Shown here: one piece after another, positions 44,758 through 55,735 of the stretch | Numbering within the stretch: position 1 is the first letter of the stretch | Layout of the letters: each line of letters begins with the position of its first letter | Origin: Nocardioides marmoribigeumensis | GTDB taxonomy: Bacteria > Actinomycetota > Actinomycetes > Propionibacteriales > Nocardioidaceae | Assembly (NCBI RefSeq): GCF_031458325.1 | Contig: NZ_JAVDYG010000001.1 | Span: forward strand, 1,302,001-1,366,000 | Length of the DNA stretch: 64,000 nucleotides | Direction of reading: 5' to 3' | Notes under the pieces: generated by a model | What the model saw: only the letters and a program-made list of their open reading frames with translations | The model's database searches: none | What the model was told of the DNA's origin: nothing | Made by a program: the position numbers and the translations under genes

Positions 44758-44849
44758 GGTGCTCGAGGCTAACCGGGGCGACCGGGCGTCCCGCGCAGGC
44801 GCACCGGACCCGCCCGCACCTGGCCCGCCCACGTAGGGTGACCTCGCTC

Positions 44850-45758
44850 ATGGACCTCTCCACCGCCCCTGCCGAGGACCCCCGTCCCGACCCGACCGAC
44901 CTGCACCTGCGGGTCCTCGCCTGGTACGCCGACCACGCGCGCGACCTGCCCTGGCGGCGGTCCGACGCCACGCCCTGGGGCGTGCTGGTCTCCGAGATCA
45001 TGCTGCAGCAGACCCCCGTGGCCCGGGTGGCACCGGTGTGGGAGGAGTGGCTGCGCACGTGGCCCCGCCCCGCCGACCTCGCCGCCGAGCCGGCCGGGGA
45101 GGCCGTCCGGGCGTGGGGCAGGCTGGGCTACCCCCGCCGCGCCCTGCGGCTGCACGCCGCGGCCCAGGCCATCGTCGAGCAGCACGGCGGCGAGGTGCCC
45201 TCGACCTACGACGAGCTCCTGGCGCTGCCGGGGATCGGCGACTACACCGCCGCCGCGGTTGCCTCCTTCGCCTACGGGCAGCGTCACGTCGTGCTCGACA
45301 CCAACGTCCGCCGGGTCCTGACCCGCGTGCTCCGCGGGGCCGAGCTGCCCTCCCCCGCCGTCACCCGCGCCGAGCGCGACCTGGCCACCGAGCACCTGCC
45401 CGACGACGACCGGACCGCCGCGGCGTGGGCGGTCGGGGTGATGGAGCTCGGGGCGCTGGTGTGCACGGCGAGCCGCCCCTCGTGCGGCCGCTGCCCCCTG
45501 GCGGACACCTGCGCCTGGCGAGCCGCCGGCCACCCGTCGTACGACGGCCCGGTGCGGAGGGCGCAGACGTGGGCCGGCACCGACCGGCAGTGCCGGGGGC
45601 GGTTGCTCGACGTGCTGCGCGCGACCGACGGCCCGGTGCCGGCGCAGGCGCTCGTGGGTGCCTGGGACGATGCCGACCAGCGCGAGCGCTGCGTCGCCTC
45701 GTTGCTCGACGACGGGCTCCTGGTCCGGCTCGAGGGGGACCGGGTCGGGCTGCCGTGA
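44850..45758 (+). CDS. mutY: MutY-type A/G-specific adenine glycosylase
   Basis: Base-excision enzyme removing adenine opposite 8-oxoguanine. In 302 residues: catalytic Glu49 in SEIMLQQTPV, helix-hairpin-helix LPGIGDYTAAAV, catalytic Asp150 in HVVLDTNVRRV, and the [4Fe-4S] ligands C205, C212, C215, C221 (C-x6-C-x2-C-x5-C). The C-terminal 8-oxoG recognition domain is short compared with the E. coli enzyme. The ATG is chosen over an upstream GTG (44838) because that GTG overlaps the TAGGGT -10 box. Confidence 0.93.
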   Translation: MDLSTAPAEDPRPDPTDLHLRVLAWYADHARDLPWRRSDATPWGVLVSEIMLQQTPVARVAPVWEEWLRTWPRPADLAAEPAGEAVRAWGRLGYPRRALRLHAAAQAIVEQHGGEVPSTYDELLALPGIGDYTAAAVASFAYGQRHVVLDTNVRRVLTRVLRGAELPSPAVTRAERDLATEHLPDDDRTAAAWAVGVMELGALVCTASRPSCGRCPLADTCAWRAAGHPSYDGPVRRAQTWAGTDRQCRGRLLDVLRATDGPVPAQALVGAWDDADQRERCVASLLDDGLLVRLEGDRVGLP

Positions 45759-45770
45759 CCCGGGGCCGGG

Positions 45771-45796
45771 CAACTGACAGCGCCTATAGTCAGTTG
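45771..45796. promoter_or_regulatory. Operator-like inverted repeat CAACTGAC-N10-GTCAGTTG
   Basis: Perfect 8-bp arms flank the -10 box TATAGT (45785-45790) of the MpaB-family gene. The size and position fit a TetR-family repressor site. No tetR gene is in the window. Confidence 0.65.
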
Positions 45797-45819
45797 CATC
45801 CCGGACCGACGGAGGCCGC

Positions 45820-47052
45820 ATGCACCAGCCGACCCTGCTCGACACAGTCCCGCACCCCTCGGTCGTGAGCGACCCGTCCACGGTCCTGGGGCGCCACTTC
45901 AGCGACCTGGTCGACGAGGCCACGCTGCGACCCGACCCGCGGCAGGTCGAGGAGTTCCGCAGCCACGCCCACTGCGCCGACCCGCTCGCCGACGACGTGG
46001 TCGAGGCGATGGCCACCGACGGCCCGACCGTCCGCGCTGCCGTCGAGGCGGCCCTCGCCCGGGGCTGCACCCCGTCCGACGACGACCCCGACCCGGTCCG
46101 CGAGCTCTTCGCCCGGACCGCGGCCACGCCGTACTGGGTGGACCTGCGCCAGGTCGAGGCCGGCCAGCGGGCCCTGGCCCGCGCCGGGATCCTGGGGCTG
46201 ATGAGCCTGGGGTCGCTGGCCCTCATGGGCGGCTACCTCTCGCGCCGCAGCATCAAGCCGCTGGTGCGCACCGGCGAGCTCGACGCGATGGCGCCGCGAC
46301 GCCTCACCGAGACCGCGGCGTGGTGGCTCGAGGTCACCACGCCCGGCTCGCTGCGCCCGGGCGGCAAGGGCGTCGAGTCCGTCCTGCGGGTCCGCCTGAC
46401 CCACGCCCACGTGCGCCGCTGGATGCACCGGCGGCCCGACTGGGACTACGAGTCGTGGGACGCCCCGGTCAACCAGATCCAGATGGCCGGCACGCACCTG
46501 CTGTTCTCGATCGCGTGCCTCGGGGGCCTCCAGCGCCTCGGGGTGAGGTACGACGCGCGCGAGCGTGCCGCGGTCATGCACCTGTGGCGCTACGTCGGGT
46601 GGCTGATGGGGATCGAGGACGCGCTGCTGCCGGCGACCGAGGCCGACGGGTGGCGGCTGTTCTGGCTGATGGCCGCCACCGAGCTCGACCCCGACGAGGA
46701 CTCCCGCGCCCTGGCCGACGCGCTGACCCGCTCCTCGGGCCTGGCCGCCGCCGACGCCCCCGACCTGGTCGTGCAGGCCGGGCTGGCCTTCAACGCCGGG
46801 ATGAGCCGCTACCTGCTGGGCGACTGGGCCTGCGACGTGCTCGGGCTGCAGCGCAGCCGGGGCGGGGCCCTGGCGGTCCGGGCGTTCACCCGCGGGGTGG
46901 CCGCAGCCGAGCTCGGCCGCCGCGTCGTGCCCGGGGGCACCCGGGTCGCGGGCCTGGTGGGTGGGGCCACCCGCCGCCGGTTCATCGAGCGTGCCGCGTC
47001 GGCCCTGGACGCGGACCGCAGCTACGGCCGCGACCACCTGACCACGGCCTGA
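45820..47052 (+). CDS. MpaB/Lcp-type oxygenase family protein (DUF2236)
   Basis: A 410-residue protein of the family that includes latex clearing protein. R161 and T165 in RRLTETAAWW and H195 in RLTHAHVRRWM have the same spacing as R164, T168 and heme ligand H198 of LcpK30, as I remember that enzyme, and PGSLRPGGKGVES lies between. The residue at the K167 position is Glu. It is probably a b-type heme protein. Rubber cleavage is possible but not shown; no twin-arginine signal is present, so it seems cytoplasmic. SD GGAGG precedes the ATG. An inverted repeat on the promoter suggests inducible expression. Confidence 0.82.
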   Translation: MHQPTLLDTVPHPSVVSDPSTVLGRHFSDLVDEATLRPDPRQVEEFRSHAHCADPLADDVVEAMATDGPTVRAAVEAALARGCTPSDDDPDPVRELFARTAATPYWVDLRQVEAGQRALARAGILGLMSLGSLALMGGYLSRRSIKPLVRTGELDAMAPRRLTETAAWWLEVTTPGSLRPGGKGVESVLRVRLTHAHVRRWMHRRPDWDYESWDAPVNQIQMAGTHLLFSIACLGGLQRLGVRYDARERAAVMHLWRYVGWLMGIEDALLPATEADGWRLFWLMAATELDPDEDSRALADALTRSSGLAAADAPDLVVQAGLAFNAGMSRYLLGDWACDVLGLQRSRGGALAVRAFTRGVAAAELGRRVVPGGTRVAGLVGGATRRRFIERAASALDADRSYGRDHLTTA

Positions 47053-47099
47053 CCACGGCCTGACCACCGCCTGGTCCGGGCTGACCCACCGGACGCACG

Positions 47100-47130
47100 A
47101 GGGGCCCGCACCGGATCGGTGCGGGCCCCT
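47100..47130. terminator. Bidirectional terminator between MpaB and clpC
   Basis: AGGGGCCCGCACCG and CGGTGCGGGCCCCT-type arms form a near-perfect stem around GATC between convergent genes, 22 bases from the clpC stop. Confidence 0.9.
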
Positions 47131-47152
47131 CGCGTGTGGACCGTGAGGTCGG

Positions 47153-49690
<2,538 letters not shown>

Positions 49691-49744
49691 GTCTCACTCC
49701 CCTGCCTCGGAGGCTCGCGCCGTACAGGCGCGATGCCGTCCTTG

Positions 49745-49750
49745 CACTCT
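49745..49750 (-). promoter_or_regulatory. -10 box of clpC
   Basis: TAGAGT on the minus strand, giving a leader of about 48 bases before the ATG. Confidence 0.5.
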
Positions 49751-49817
49751 AGTAGCCCCCCGGTGGCACCGAGGGCCTTCGATGGTCCCAACGTGCAGGG
49801 TGACCAGCGGTGTTCCA

Positions 49818-49842
49818 GAACATGTGTTCGCGGCGAGCGAAC
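49818..49842. promoter_or_regulatory. ClgR-type box with overlapping LexA-like site upstream of clpC
   Basis: GTTCGC-GGCGA-GCGAAC (49826-49842) is a perfect 6-5-6 palindrome equal to the ClgR motif known from Streptomyces clp promoters. Overlapping it, GAAC-ATGT-GTTC (49818-49829) fits the LexA core GAAC-N4-GTTC. The box lies about 90 bases upstream of the likely transcription start. Confidence 0.65.
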
Positions 49843-49869
49843 GGGCCGCCCCGTGCAGGGACGGCCCGT
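49841..49869. terminator. Terminator hairpin downstream of lsr2
   Basis: ACGGGCCG and CGGCCCGT form 8-bp arms with an inner CCC/GGG stem. It lies 47 bases past the lsr2 stop and touches the ClgR box. Confidence 0.65.
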
Positions 49870-49915
49870 CGGCGTACGGCGGCCGGAGGCGTCGGTGGGG
49901 ACGCCCCGGGAGGCC

Positions 49916-50260
49916 TCAGTGGGCGGCGGCGTAGGCCGACCGCACCTCGGCGGAGACCCGGCCCCGCTCGGAGACCTCGAAGCCGTTCTCGCGCGCCCAG
50001 GCCCGGATGTCGGCGGCGTTCCCCGAGGCCGCGGACGATCGGGACGAGGAGGCGGACGAGCCACGGGAGGAGCCACCCCGGCGGCCACCGGTGCGGCGGG
50101 CGTGCCCGAGGTAGGGCGCGAGGGCGTTGCGCAGGCCCTCGGCGTTGGCCTCGGAGAGGTCGATCTCGTAGCTGACGCCGTCGAGGGCGAAGGACACCGT
50201 CTCGGCGGCGGGACTCTCGTCCAGGTCGTCGATCAGCTCGACATTGACGCGTTGCGCCAT
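49916..50260 (-). CDS. lsr2: Lsr2, nucleoid-associated xenogeneic silencer
   Basis: A 114-residue H-NS-like protein of actinobacteria. The N-terminal dimerisation domain (about 1-55, AQRVNVELIDDLDESPAAET) is joined by a Gly/Ser/Arg linker to the DNA-binding domain (about 80-114), where RGR (99-101) enters the minor groove of AT-rich DNA. A TAGGAT -10 box (50322-50327) and a leader of about 55 bases precede the ATG. The upstream region is the least GC-rich of the window, which fits autorepression. Confidence 0.94.
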   Translation of the reverse strand: MAQRVNVELIDDLDESPAAETVSFALDGVSYEIDLSEANAEGLRNALAPYLGHARRTGGRRGGSSRGSSASSSRSSAASGNAADIRAWARENGFEVSERGRVSAEVRSAYAAAH

Positions 50261-50321
50261 GGGGATTTCACCTGACCATTTCTTGAAGGGGGAACACCCG
50301 TTGGGTGGACGGGCATCGGCG

Positions 50322-50327
50322 ATCCTA
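50322..50327 (-). promoter_or_regulatory. -10 box of lsr2
   Basis: TAGGAT on the minus strand, 61 bases before the lsr2 ATG. Confidence 0.45.
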
Positions 50328-50362
50328 ACCGCCCCCCGGATGATATTCCCACGCCGGTCGAA

Positions 50363-50415
50363 ATCATTTCCCGCGGCCATTCCGGACGTTCGCCGGAAAC
50401 AGCGTCGGAAATGAT
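50363..50415. repeat. Inverted repeat in the AT-richer region upstream of lsr2
   Basis: ATCATTTCC (50363-50371) and GGAAATGAT (50407-50415) are exact inverted copies 35 bases apart, upstream of the lsr2 -10 box. They are possible nucleation sites for Lsr2 itself or sites of another regulator. Confidence 0.45.
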
Positions 50416-50460
50416 CGGGAAATAGGTCTCCCGACCCGAGAACCCCGCGTCGTCAGGCGA

Positions 50461-51984
50461 TCAGGGCTGCTCGGGACGCAGCAGCGGGAAAAGAATCGTC
50501 TCCCGGATCCCGGCCCCGGTGAGCAGCATCACCAGCCGGTCGACACCGAGACCGAGACCGCCGGCGGGCGGCATTCCGTATTCCATCGCTTTGAGGAAGA
50601 CCTCGTCGAGGTCCATCGCCTCGGGATCGCCCTTGGCGGCGAGAAGGGACTGCTCGGTGAGCCGCTCGCGCTGGATCACCGGGTCGTTGAGCTCGGTGTA
50701 GGCCGGCGCCAGCTCAACCCCGTTGATGATCAGGTCGAAGGCCTCGACCAGGCCGGGCTTGGACCGGTGCCTCTTGGCCAGGGGACGCACCGACTCGGGG
50801 TAGTCCTCGACGAAGGTCGGCTGCACCAGGGTGTGCTCGACGAGCTGCTCGTAGAGCTCGAGGAGGATCTCGCCGGCGTTCCAGTGGGGCTGCAGGTCGA
50901 TCTCGCGCTCGTCGGCGATCTCGCGCAGCCGCTCCGCCGGCGTCTCGACGTCGACCTCGAGGCCGAGGGCGTCGGAGACCAGGTCGATCAGCCCGGCCGA
51001 GCGCCACGGCTTCTCCAGGTCGATGTCCTCGCCGTTGCGCCCGCTCACGACCGTGCGGCCGACGGCGCGGGCGGCGTCCAGCACGATCGCGCGGGTGAGG
51101 TCCTTCATCGACTCGATGTCGCCGTAGGCCTGGTAGGCCTCCAGCATCGCGAACTCGGCGGCGTGGGTGGAGTCCAGACCCTCGTTGCGGAACGTGCGGC
51201 CGATCTCGTAGACGCGGTCGACCCCGCCGATCATCGCCTTCTTGAGGTCGAGCTCGATCGCGATGCGCAGCAGCATCGGCTGGTCGAAGGCGTTGAGGTG
51301 GGTGCGGAAGGGACGCGCGGCGGCCCCGCCGTTGGTGAGCTGGAGGATCGGGGTCTCCACCTCGATGAACCCGCGGTCGTCGAGGGTGCGGCGGATGGAG
51401 CGCAGGACGGTGGCCTTGGTGCGCACCATCTGGCGGCTCTCGGGGTTGACGATCATGTCGACGTAGCGCAGCCGGACCCGTGCCTCGTCGGAGAGCGGGC
51501 GGTGCTCGTTGGGCAGCGGCCGCAGGGCCTTGCTCACCATCGACCAGCCGGTCGCCTGCACCGAGAGCTCGCCGCGGCGGCTGGTCACGACCTCGCCGGT
51601 CACCCCGACGAAGTCGCCGATGTCGACCAGGTGCTTCCACTCCTCGAGCGCCTGCTCCCCGACCTCGGCGAGCGACAGCATCGCCTGGATCTCGGCGCCC
51701 GCGCCCTCGCGCAGCCGCGCGAAGCAGAGCTTGCCGGTGTTGCGGACGTGGATCACGCGGGCCACGACCGAGACCACGTCACCGGTGCGGGTGTCGGGCT
51801 CGAGGTCCTGGCCGTCGTAGGTCTCGCGCAGCTCGGCGATCGTGTGCGTGCGCTCCACGGTGTTGGGGTAGGCCGACCCACCGGCCTCCAGGATCCGCGC
51901 GCGCTTGGCCTTGCGCACCGCGACCTGCTCGGGGTCGTCGTGGTGCGCGGGCGCGCCGGAGCCGTTGGAGCCAGGGGAGGTCAT
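50461..51984 (-). CDS. lysS: Lysyl-tRNA synthetase (class II)
   Basis: A 507-residue class II LysRS. An OB-fold anticodon-binding domain (about 60-170, DVVSVVARVIHVRNTGKL) precedes the catalytic domain with motif 1 (MIVNPESRQMVRTKATVLRS), motif 2 (GRTFRNEGLDSTHAAEF) and motif 3 (GLGLGVDRLVMLLTG). No fused MprF-type membrane domain is present. TAGGAT ends seven bases before the ATG and begins inside the coaX stop codon, so the gene can be transcribed leaderless. Confidence 0.95.
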   Translation of the reverse strand: MTSPGSNGSGAPAHHDDPEQVAVRKAKRARILEAGGSAYPNTVERTHTIAELRETYDGQDLEPDTRTGDVVSVVARVIHVRNTGKLCFARLREGAGAEIQAMLSLAEVGEQALEEWKHLVDIGDFVGVTGEVVTSRRGELSVQATGWSMVSKALRPLPNEHRPLSDEARVRLRYVDMIVNPESRQMVRTKATVLRSIRRTLDDRGFIEVETPILQLTNGGAAARPFRTHLNAFDQPMLLRIAIELDLKKAMIGGVDRVYEIGRTFRNEGLDSTHAAEFAMLEAYQAYGDIESMKDLTRAIVLDAARAVGRTVVSGRNGEDIDLEKPWRSAGLIDLVSDALGLEVDVETPAERLREIADEREIDLQPHWNAGEILLELYEQLVEHTLVQPTFVEDYPESVRPLAKRHRSKPGLVEAFDLIINGVELAPAYTELNDPVIQRERLTEQSLLAAKGDPEAMDLDEVFLKAMEYGMPPAGGLGLGVDRLVMLLTGAGIRETILFPLLRPEQP

Positions 51985-51991
51985 GGGCGCA

Positions 51992-51997
51992 ATCCTA
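51992..51997 (-). promoter_or_regulatory. -10 box of lysS overlapping the coaX stop
   Basis: TAGGAT on the minus strand: its first three bases are the TAG stop of coaX, and it ends seven bases before the lysS ATG. Confidence 0.5.
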
Positions 51998-52795
51998 GGA
52001 GTTGCGGGCGAAGGCGATCTCCAGGCCCAGCAGCGTGAGCCACGGCTCGTGGACGGTCACGCTCGCGCACTCGTCGACCACCCCCGGAGCCAGGCCGCCG
52101 GTGGCGATCACCGTGACGTCGTCGGCCTGCAGGCCGAGCTCGGCGGTCATGCGGGCGACCATCCCGTCGACCTGGGAGGCGAAGCCGTAGAGCGCCCCGC
52201 TCTGCAGGGCCTCGACGGTGTTCTTGGCGATCACCGACCGCGGCCGCTGCAGCTCGACCTTGCGCAGCTGGGCCCCGCGCCGGCCGAGGGCCTCGAGGCT
52301 GATCGCGATGCCGGGCGAGATCGCGCCGCCGACGTACTCCCCCTTGGCCGAGACCACGTCGAAGGTCGTGGCGGTGCCGAAGTCGACCACGATCGCCGGC
52401 CCGGGGTGGAGCTCGGCGGCCGCGATCGCGTTGACGATCCGGTCCGAGCCGACCTCGCGGGGGTTGTCCATGCGGACCGGCAGGCCCGTGCGGACGCCGG
52501 TCTCGACGACCACGTGCGGGACGGCGGGGAAGTGCCCGACCAGCATCTGGCGCCACTCCTGCAGCACGGCCGGCACCGAGGAGCACACCGCGACCCCCCG
52601 CAGCACGACGTCGCTGGGCAGGAGCGCGTGCAGCAGCACACCCCACTCGTCGGAGGTGCGGCGCTCCTCGGTCGCCACGCGCCAGTGCGCCGTCACCTCC
52701 CCGTCGGCCACGAGACCCACGGTCGTGTGGCTGTTGCCGATGTCGGCGCAGAGCAGCGGCTCGGCCGCAGCCGCTCCAGGACCCGGGGCGCTCAC
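51995..52795 (-). CDS. coaX: Type III pantothenate kinase (CoaX)
   Basis: First step of CoA synthesis, phosphorylating pantothenate. The 266-residue ASKHA-fold protein has CADIGNSHTTVGL (phosphate 1), EVGSDRIVNAIAA, VVDFGTATTFDVV (phosphate 2) and YVGGAISPGI. The GTG overlaps the nadC stop (GTGA). Together with panC and panD it places three CoA-pathway genes in one operon with NAD synthesis. Confidence 0.93.
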   Translation of the reverse strand: MSAPGPGAAAAEPLLCADIGNSHTTVGLVADGEVTAHWRVATEERRTSDEWGVLLHALLPSDVVLRGVAVCSSVPAVLQEWRQMLVGHFPAVPHVVVETGVRTGLPVRMDNPREVGSDRIVNAIAAAELHPGPAIVVDFGTATTFDVVSAKGEYVGGAISPGIAISLEALGRRGAQLRKVELQRPRSVIAKNTVEALQSGALYGFASQVDGMVARMTAELGLQADDVTVIATGGLAPGVVDECASVTVHEPWLTLLGLEIAFARNS

Positions 52796-53673
52796 GGCCG
52801 GAGGTCCATCGCGACGTCGAGGACCGGCGCGGAGTGGGTGAGCGCGCCGATCGCGAGGTAGTCGACGCCGGTCGCCGCCACCTCGCGCGCGCGGTCGAGG
52901 GTGAGCCCGCCGGACGCCTCCAGCCGCGCCCGACCGGCCGTGACGCGGACCGCCTCGGCCATCGTCGCGGTGTCCATGTTGTCGAGCAGGATCTCGTCGG
53001 CACCGACGGCGAGCAGCTCGCGCAGCTGGTCGAGGGTGGTCACCTCGACCTGCACGGGCAGGCCCGGGTAGGTCGCGGAGACCGCGTGGAAGGCGGCCAC
53101 CACCCCGCCGGCGGCGAGGACGTGGTTGTCCTTGACCAGCGCCTGGTCCGACAGCGAGGTGCGGTGGTTGGTGCCGCCGCCGCAGCGGACGGCGTACTTC
53201 TCCAGCAGGCGGAAGCCGGGCGTGGTCTTGCGGGTGTCGCGGATCCTGGCACGCGTGCCGCCGACCGCGCCGACCCACCGGGCCGTCGCCGTGGCCACCC
53301 CGGACAGGTGGCACAGGTAGTTGAGCGCGGTGCGCTCGGCGGTGAGGAGCAGTCGGGTCGGGCCCGTCGCCGTGAGCAGCACGTCGCCCCTGGCGACCCG
53401 GTCGCCGTCGGCGCGGTGGCGCTCGACGCGGACCGCGTCGCCCACGACGAGCCGGAACACGACCTCGGCGACCGCGAGGCCGGCGACGACCCCGTCGGCG
53501 CGGGCGACCAGGTCGGCCGTGGCGACCGCGTCGGCGGGGATCGTCGCCACGCTGGTGACGTCCTCCGACGGGCAGTCCTCGGCCAGCGCGCGGGACACGT
53601 GCGCCAGCACCTCGCGCGCGTCGAGGCCCTCCTCGGTCAGCTCGGCGACCAGGGCGCGGGGCAGCTGGGTCAT
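52792..53673 (-). CDS. nadC: NadC, quinolinate phosphoribosyltransferase
   Basis: Converts quinolinate and PRPP to nicotinate mononucleotide. In 293 residues: N-terminal alpha/beta domain (AEDCPSEDVTSVATIPADA), PRPP/quinolinate motifs RDTRKTTPGFRLLEKYAV and CGGGTNHRTSLSDQALVKDN, VQVEVTTLDQLRE, and ASGGLTLDRAREVAATGVD. The ATG overlaps the nadB stop (ATGA). Confidence 0.95.
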   Translation of the reverse strand: MTQLPRALVAELTEEGLDAREVLAHVSRALAEDCPSEDVTSVATIPADAVATADLVARADGVVAGLAVAEVVFRLVVGDAVRVERHRADGDRVARGDVLLTATGPTRLLLTAERTALNYLCHLSGVATATARWVGAVGGTRARIRDTRKTTPGFRLLEKYAVRCGGGTNHRTSLSDQALVKDNHVLAAGGVVAAFHAVSATYPGLPVQVEVTTLDQLRELLAVGADEILLDNMDTATMAEAVRVTAGRARLEASGGLTLDRAREVAATGVDYLAIGALTHSAPVLDVAMDLRP

Positions 53674-55322
53674 GCAGGCACCTCCTGCGGCGTCGGGTGC
53701 GGCGTGGGGTGGAAGACGAGGGCCGGCCGCCCGGCCTCCAGGCGTACGTCGACGTGCCCCGACCAGCGCGCGTCGTCGCGCTCGGGATGGTCCTCGCGCC
53801 AGTGGGAGCCCCGGGTCTCGCACCGCAGCTGGGCGGCTCCGGCGAGCGCGAGGCCGAGGCTCGCGAGGTTGGTCGTCTCCCACGCCCCGACACCGGCACC
53901 TCCGGCGGGGGCGGCGAGCACCGCGCCGAGGGCGTCCTCGGCGAGGTCGAGACCCTCGTCGTTGCGCAGGACGCCGGCGCGCTCGGTCATCACGTGCTGG
54001 ACGGTCGGCCTGGCCGCGGCGTCGACCAGGCCCTGCGCCCGTGGGTCGACCGCGGGGTCGCGGCGCGGCGGCAGCCCCTCGGCGGCGAGGTGGGCGGCGA
54101 TGCGGCGGGAGAGCACCAGCCCCTCGAGCAGCGAGTTGGAGGCGAGGCGGTTGGCGCCGTGGACGCCGGAGCAGGCGACCTCGCCGGTGGCGAAGAGCCC
54201 GGGGACGTCGGTCCGGCCGAGCAGGTCGGTGGCCACGCCGCCGCTGGCGTAGTGGCAGGCGGGGGCGACCGGCACCAGCTCGGTCATCGGGTCGATCCCG
54301 TGGGAGCGGCAGGACGCCAGGACCGTCGGGAAGTGGTGGGCCCAGGCCTCCGGGGAGAAGTGCCGGGCGTCGAGCCACACGTGCTCCGCGCCGGTCTCGC
54401 GCACGCGCCGCATGATCGCCTTGGCCACGACGTCGCGAGGGGCGAGGTCGGCCAGGTCGTGGACACCCTGCATGAACCGCGCACCGGTGTCGTCGACGAG
54501 GAAGGCGCCCTCCCCGCGCAGGGCCTCCGAGACCAGCGGCTGCTGCCCTCGTGCCTGGTCCCCGAGCCACAGCACGGTCGGGTGGAACTGCACGAACTCC
54601 AGGTCGCGCAGGGTCGCTCCGGCGCGCAGCGCCAGCGCCATCCCGTCACCGGTGGAGACGGCCGGGTTGGTGGTCGCGGAGTAGAGCTGGCCGAGGCCGC
54701 CGCTGGCCAGGACGACGGCGCGGCACAGCACGGCCCCGACCCCGTCGCGCTGCCCCTCCCCCATCACGTGCAGCGTCAGGCCGGCCAGCCCGCCGCCCTC
54801 GCCGGGGACCAGGTCGAGCGCGAGCGCGTGGGGCTGCACGACGATGTCCGGCGCCGCCTCGACCGCGGCCACGAGGGCGCGCTGGATCTCCGCACCCGTG
54901 GCGTCGGCGGCGTGGGCGATGCGGTTGCGGTGGTGGCCGCCCTCGCGGGTCAGGGACAGCTCGCCGGCGGGCGTGTGGTCGAACTGGGTGCCGAGGGCGA
55001 TCAGCTCGCGCACCGCGTCCGGCCCCTCGGTCACCAGGGCGCGGACCGCCTCCACGTCGCACAGCCCGGCACCCGCGACGAGGGTGTCGGCGAGGTGCTG
55101 CTCGGGGGTGTCGCCCGGTCCGAGCGCCGCGGCGATCCCGCCCTGCGCCCAGCGGGTCGAGCCGGCCGAGAGGTCGTCCTTGGTCACCACCATGACGCTG
55201 CCGAGCCCGGCCTCGCGGATGCGCAGCGCGGCGGTCAGCCCGGCGATGCCGGACCCGACGACCACGACGTCGGCGTACGTCGTCCAGCCCGGCGCGGGCG
55301 CCGCCAGTCGTGCGGGGATCAC
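53670..55322 (-). CDS. nadB: NadB, L-aspartate oxidase
   Basis: FAD enzyme oxidising aspartate to iminoaspartate for quinolinate synthesis. In 550 residues: FAD motif [29 protein letters not shown], the active-site [24 protein letters not shown], and [20 protein letters not shown]. The GTG overlaps the panD stop. The quinolinate synthase gene nadA is not in this operon and must lie elsewhere. Confidence 0.94.
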   Translation of the reverse strand: MIPARLAAPAPGWTTYADVVVVGSGIAGLTAALRIREAGLGSVMVVTKDDLSAGSTRWAQGGIAAALGPGDTPEQHLADTLVAGAGLCDVEAVRALVTEGPDAVRELIALGTQFDHTPAGELSLTREGGHHRNRIAHAADATGAEIQRALVAAVEAAPDIVVQPHALALDLVPGEGGGLAGLTLHVMGEGQRDGVGAVLCRAVVLASGGLGQLYSATTNPAVSTGDGMALALRAGATLRDLEFVQFHPTVLWLGDQARGQQPLVSEALRGEGAFLVDDTGARFMQGVHDLADLAPRDVVAKAIMRRVRETGAEHVWLDARHFSPEAWAHHFPTVLASCRSHGIDPMTELVPVAPACHYASGGVATDLLGRTDVPGLFATGEVACSGVHGANRLASNSLLEGLVLSRRIAAHLAAEGLPPRRDPAVDPRAQGLVDAAARPTVQHVMTERAGVLRNDEGLDLAEDALGAVLAAPAGGAGVGAWETTNLASLGLALAGAAQLRCETRGSHWREDHPERDDARWSGHVDVRLEAGRPALVFHPTPHPTPQEVPA

Positions 55323-55735
55323 GCTGGGACGGTATCGCCGCGCAGCAGGCCCGAGCCGGCGGGGACGTCCGCGGGGTCGGTGCCCAGCGTGACGACCTTG
55401 TTGTCCTCGTCGACGAAGACGACGTGCGGCTGGAGCTCGCGCGCCTCGTCGGTGGTCACCTGCGCGTAGGCGATGAGGATGACGACGTCGCCGGGGTGCA
55501 CCAGGTGGGCGGCGGCGCCGTTGATGCCGATGACGCCCGAGCCGCGCGGCCCGGCGATCGTGTAGGTCTCCAGCCGGGCCCCGTTGGTCACGTCGACGAT
55601 GTGCACGAGCTCGCCGGGCAGGAGGTCGGCGGCGTCGAGCAGGTCCTCGTCGACGGTGACCGAGCCGACGTAGTGCAGGTCGGCCTGCGTGACCGTGGCG
55701 CGGTGGATCTTGCTCTTCATCATCGTGCGCAGCAT
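55319..55735 (-). CDS. panD: PanD, aspartate 1-decarboxylase
   Basis: Makes beta-alanine for pantothenate. The 138-residue proenzyme is self-cleaved between Gly24 and Ser25 in [10 protein letters not shown] to give the pyruvoyl cofactor. [20 protein letters not shown] is the conserved body of the active site. The ATG overlaps the panC stop as TGATG; starts at Met5 or Met6 would also keep the processing site. Confidence 0.95.
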   Translation of the reverse strand: MLRTMMKSKIHRATVTQADLHYVGSVTVDEDLLDAADLLPGELVHIVDVTNGARLETYTIAGPRGSGVIGINGAAAHLVHPGDVVILIAYAQVTTDEARELQPHVVFVDEDNKVVTLGTDPADVPAGSGLLRGDTVPA

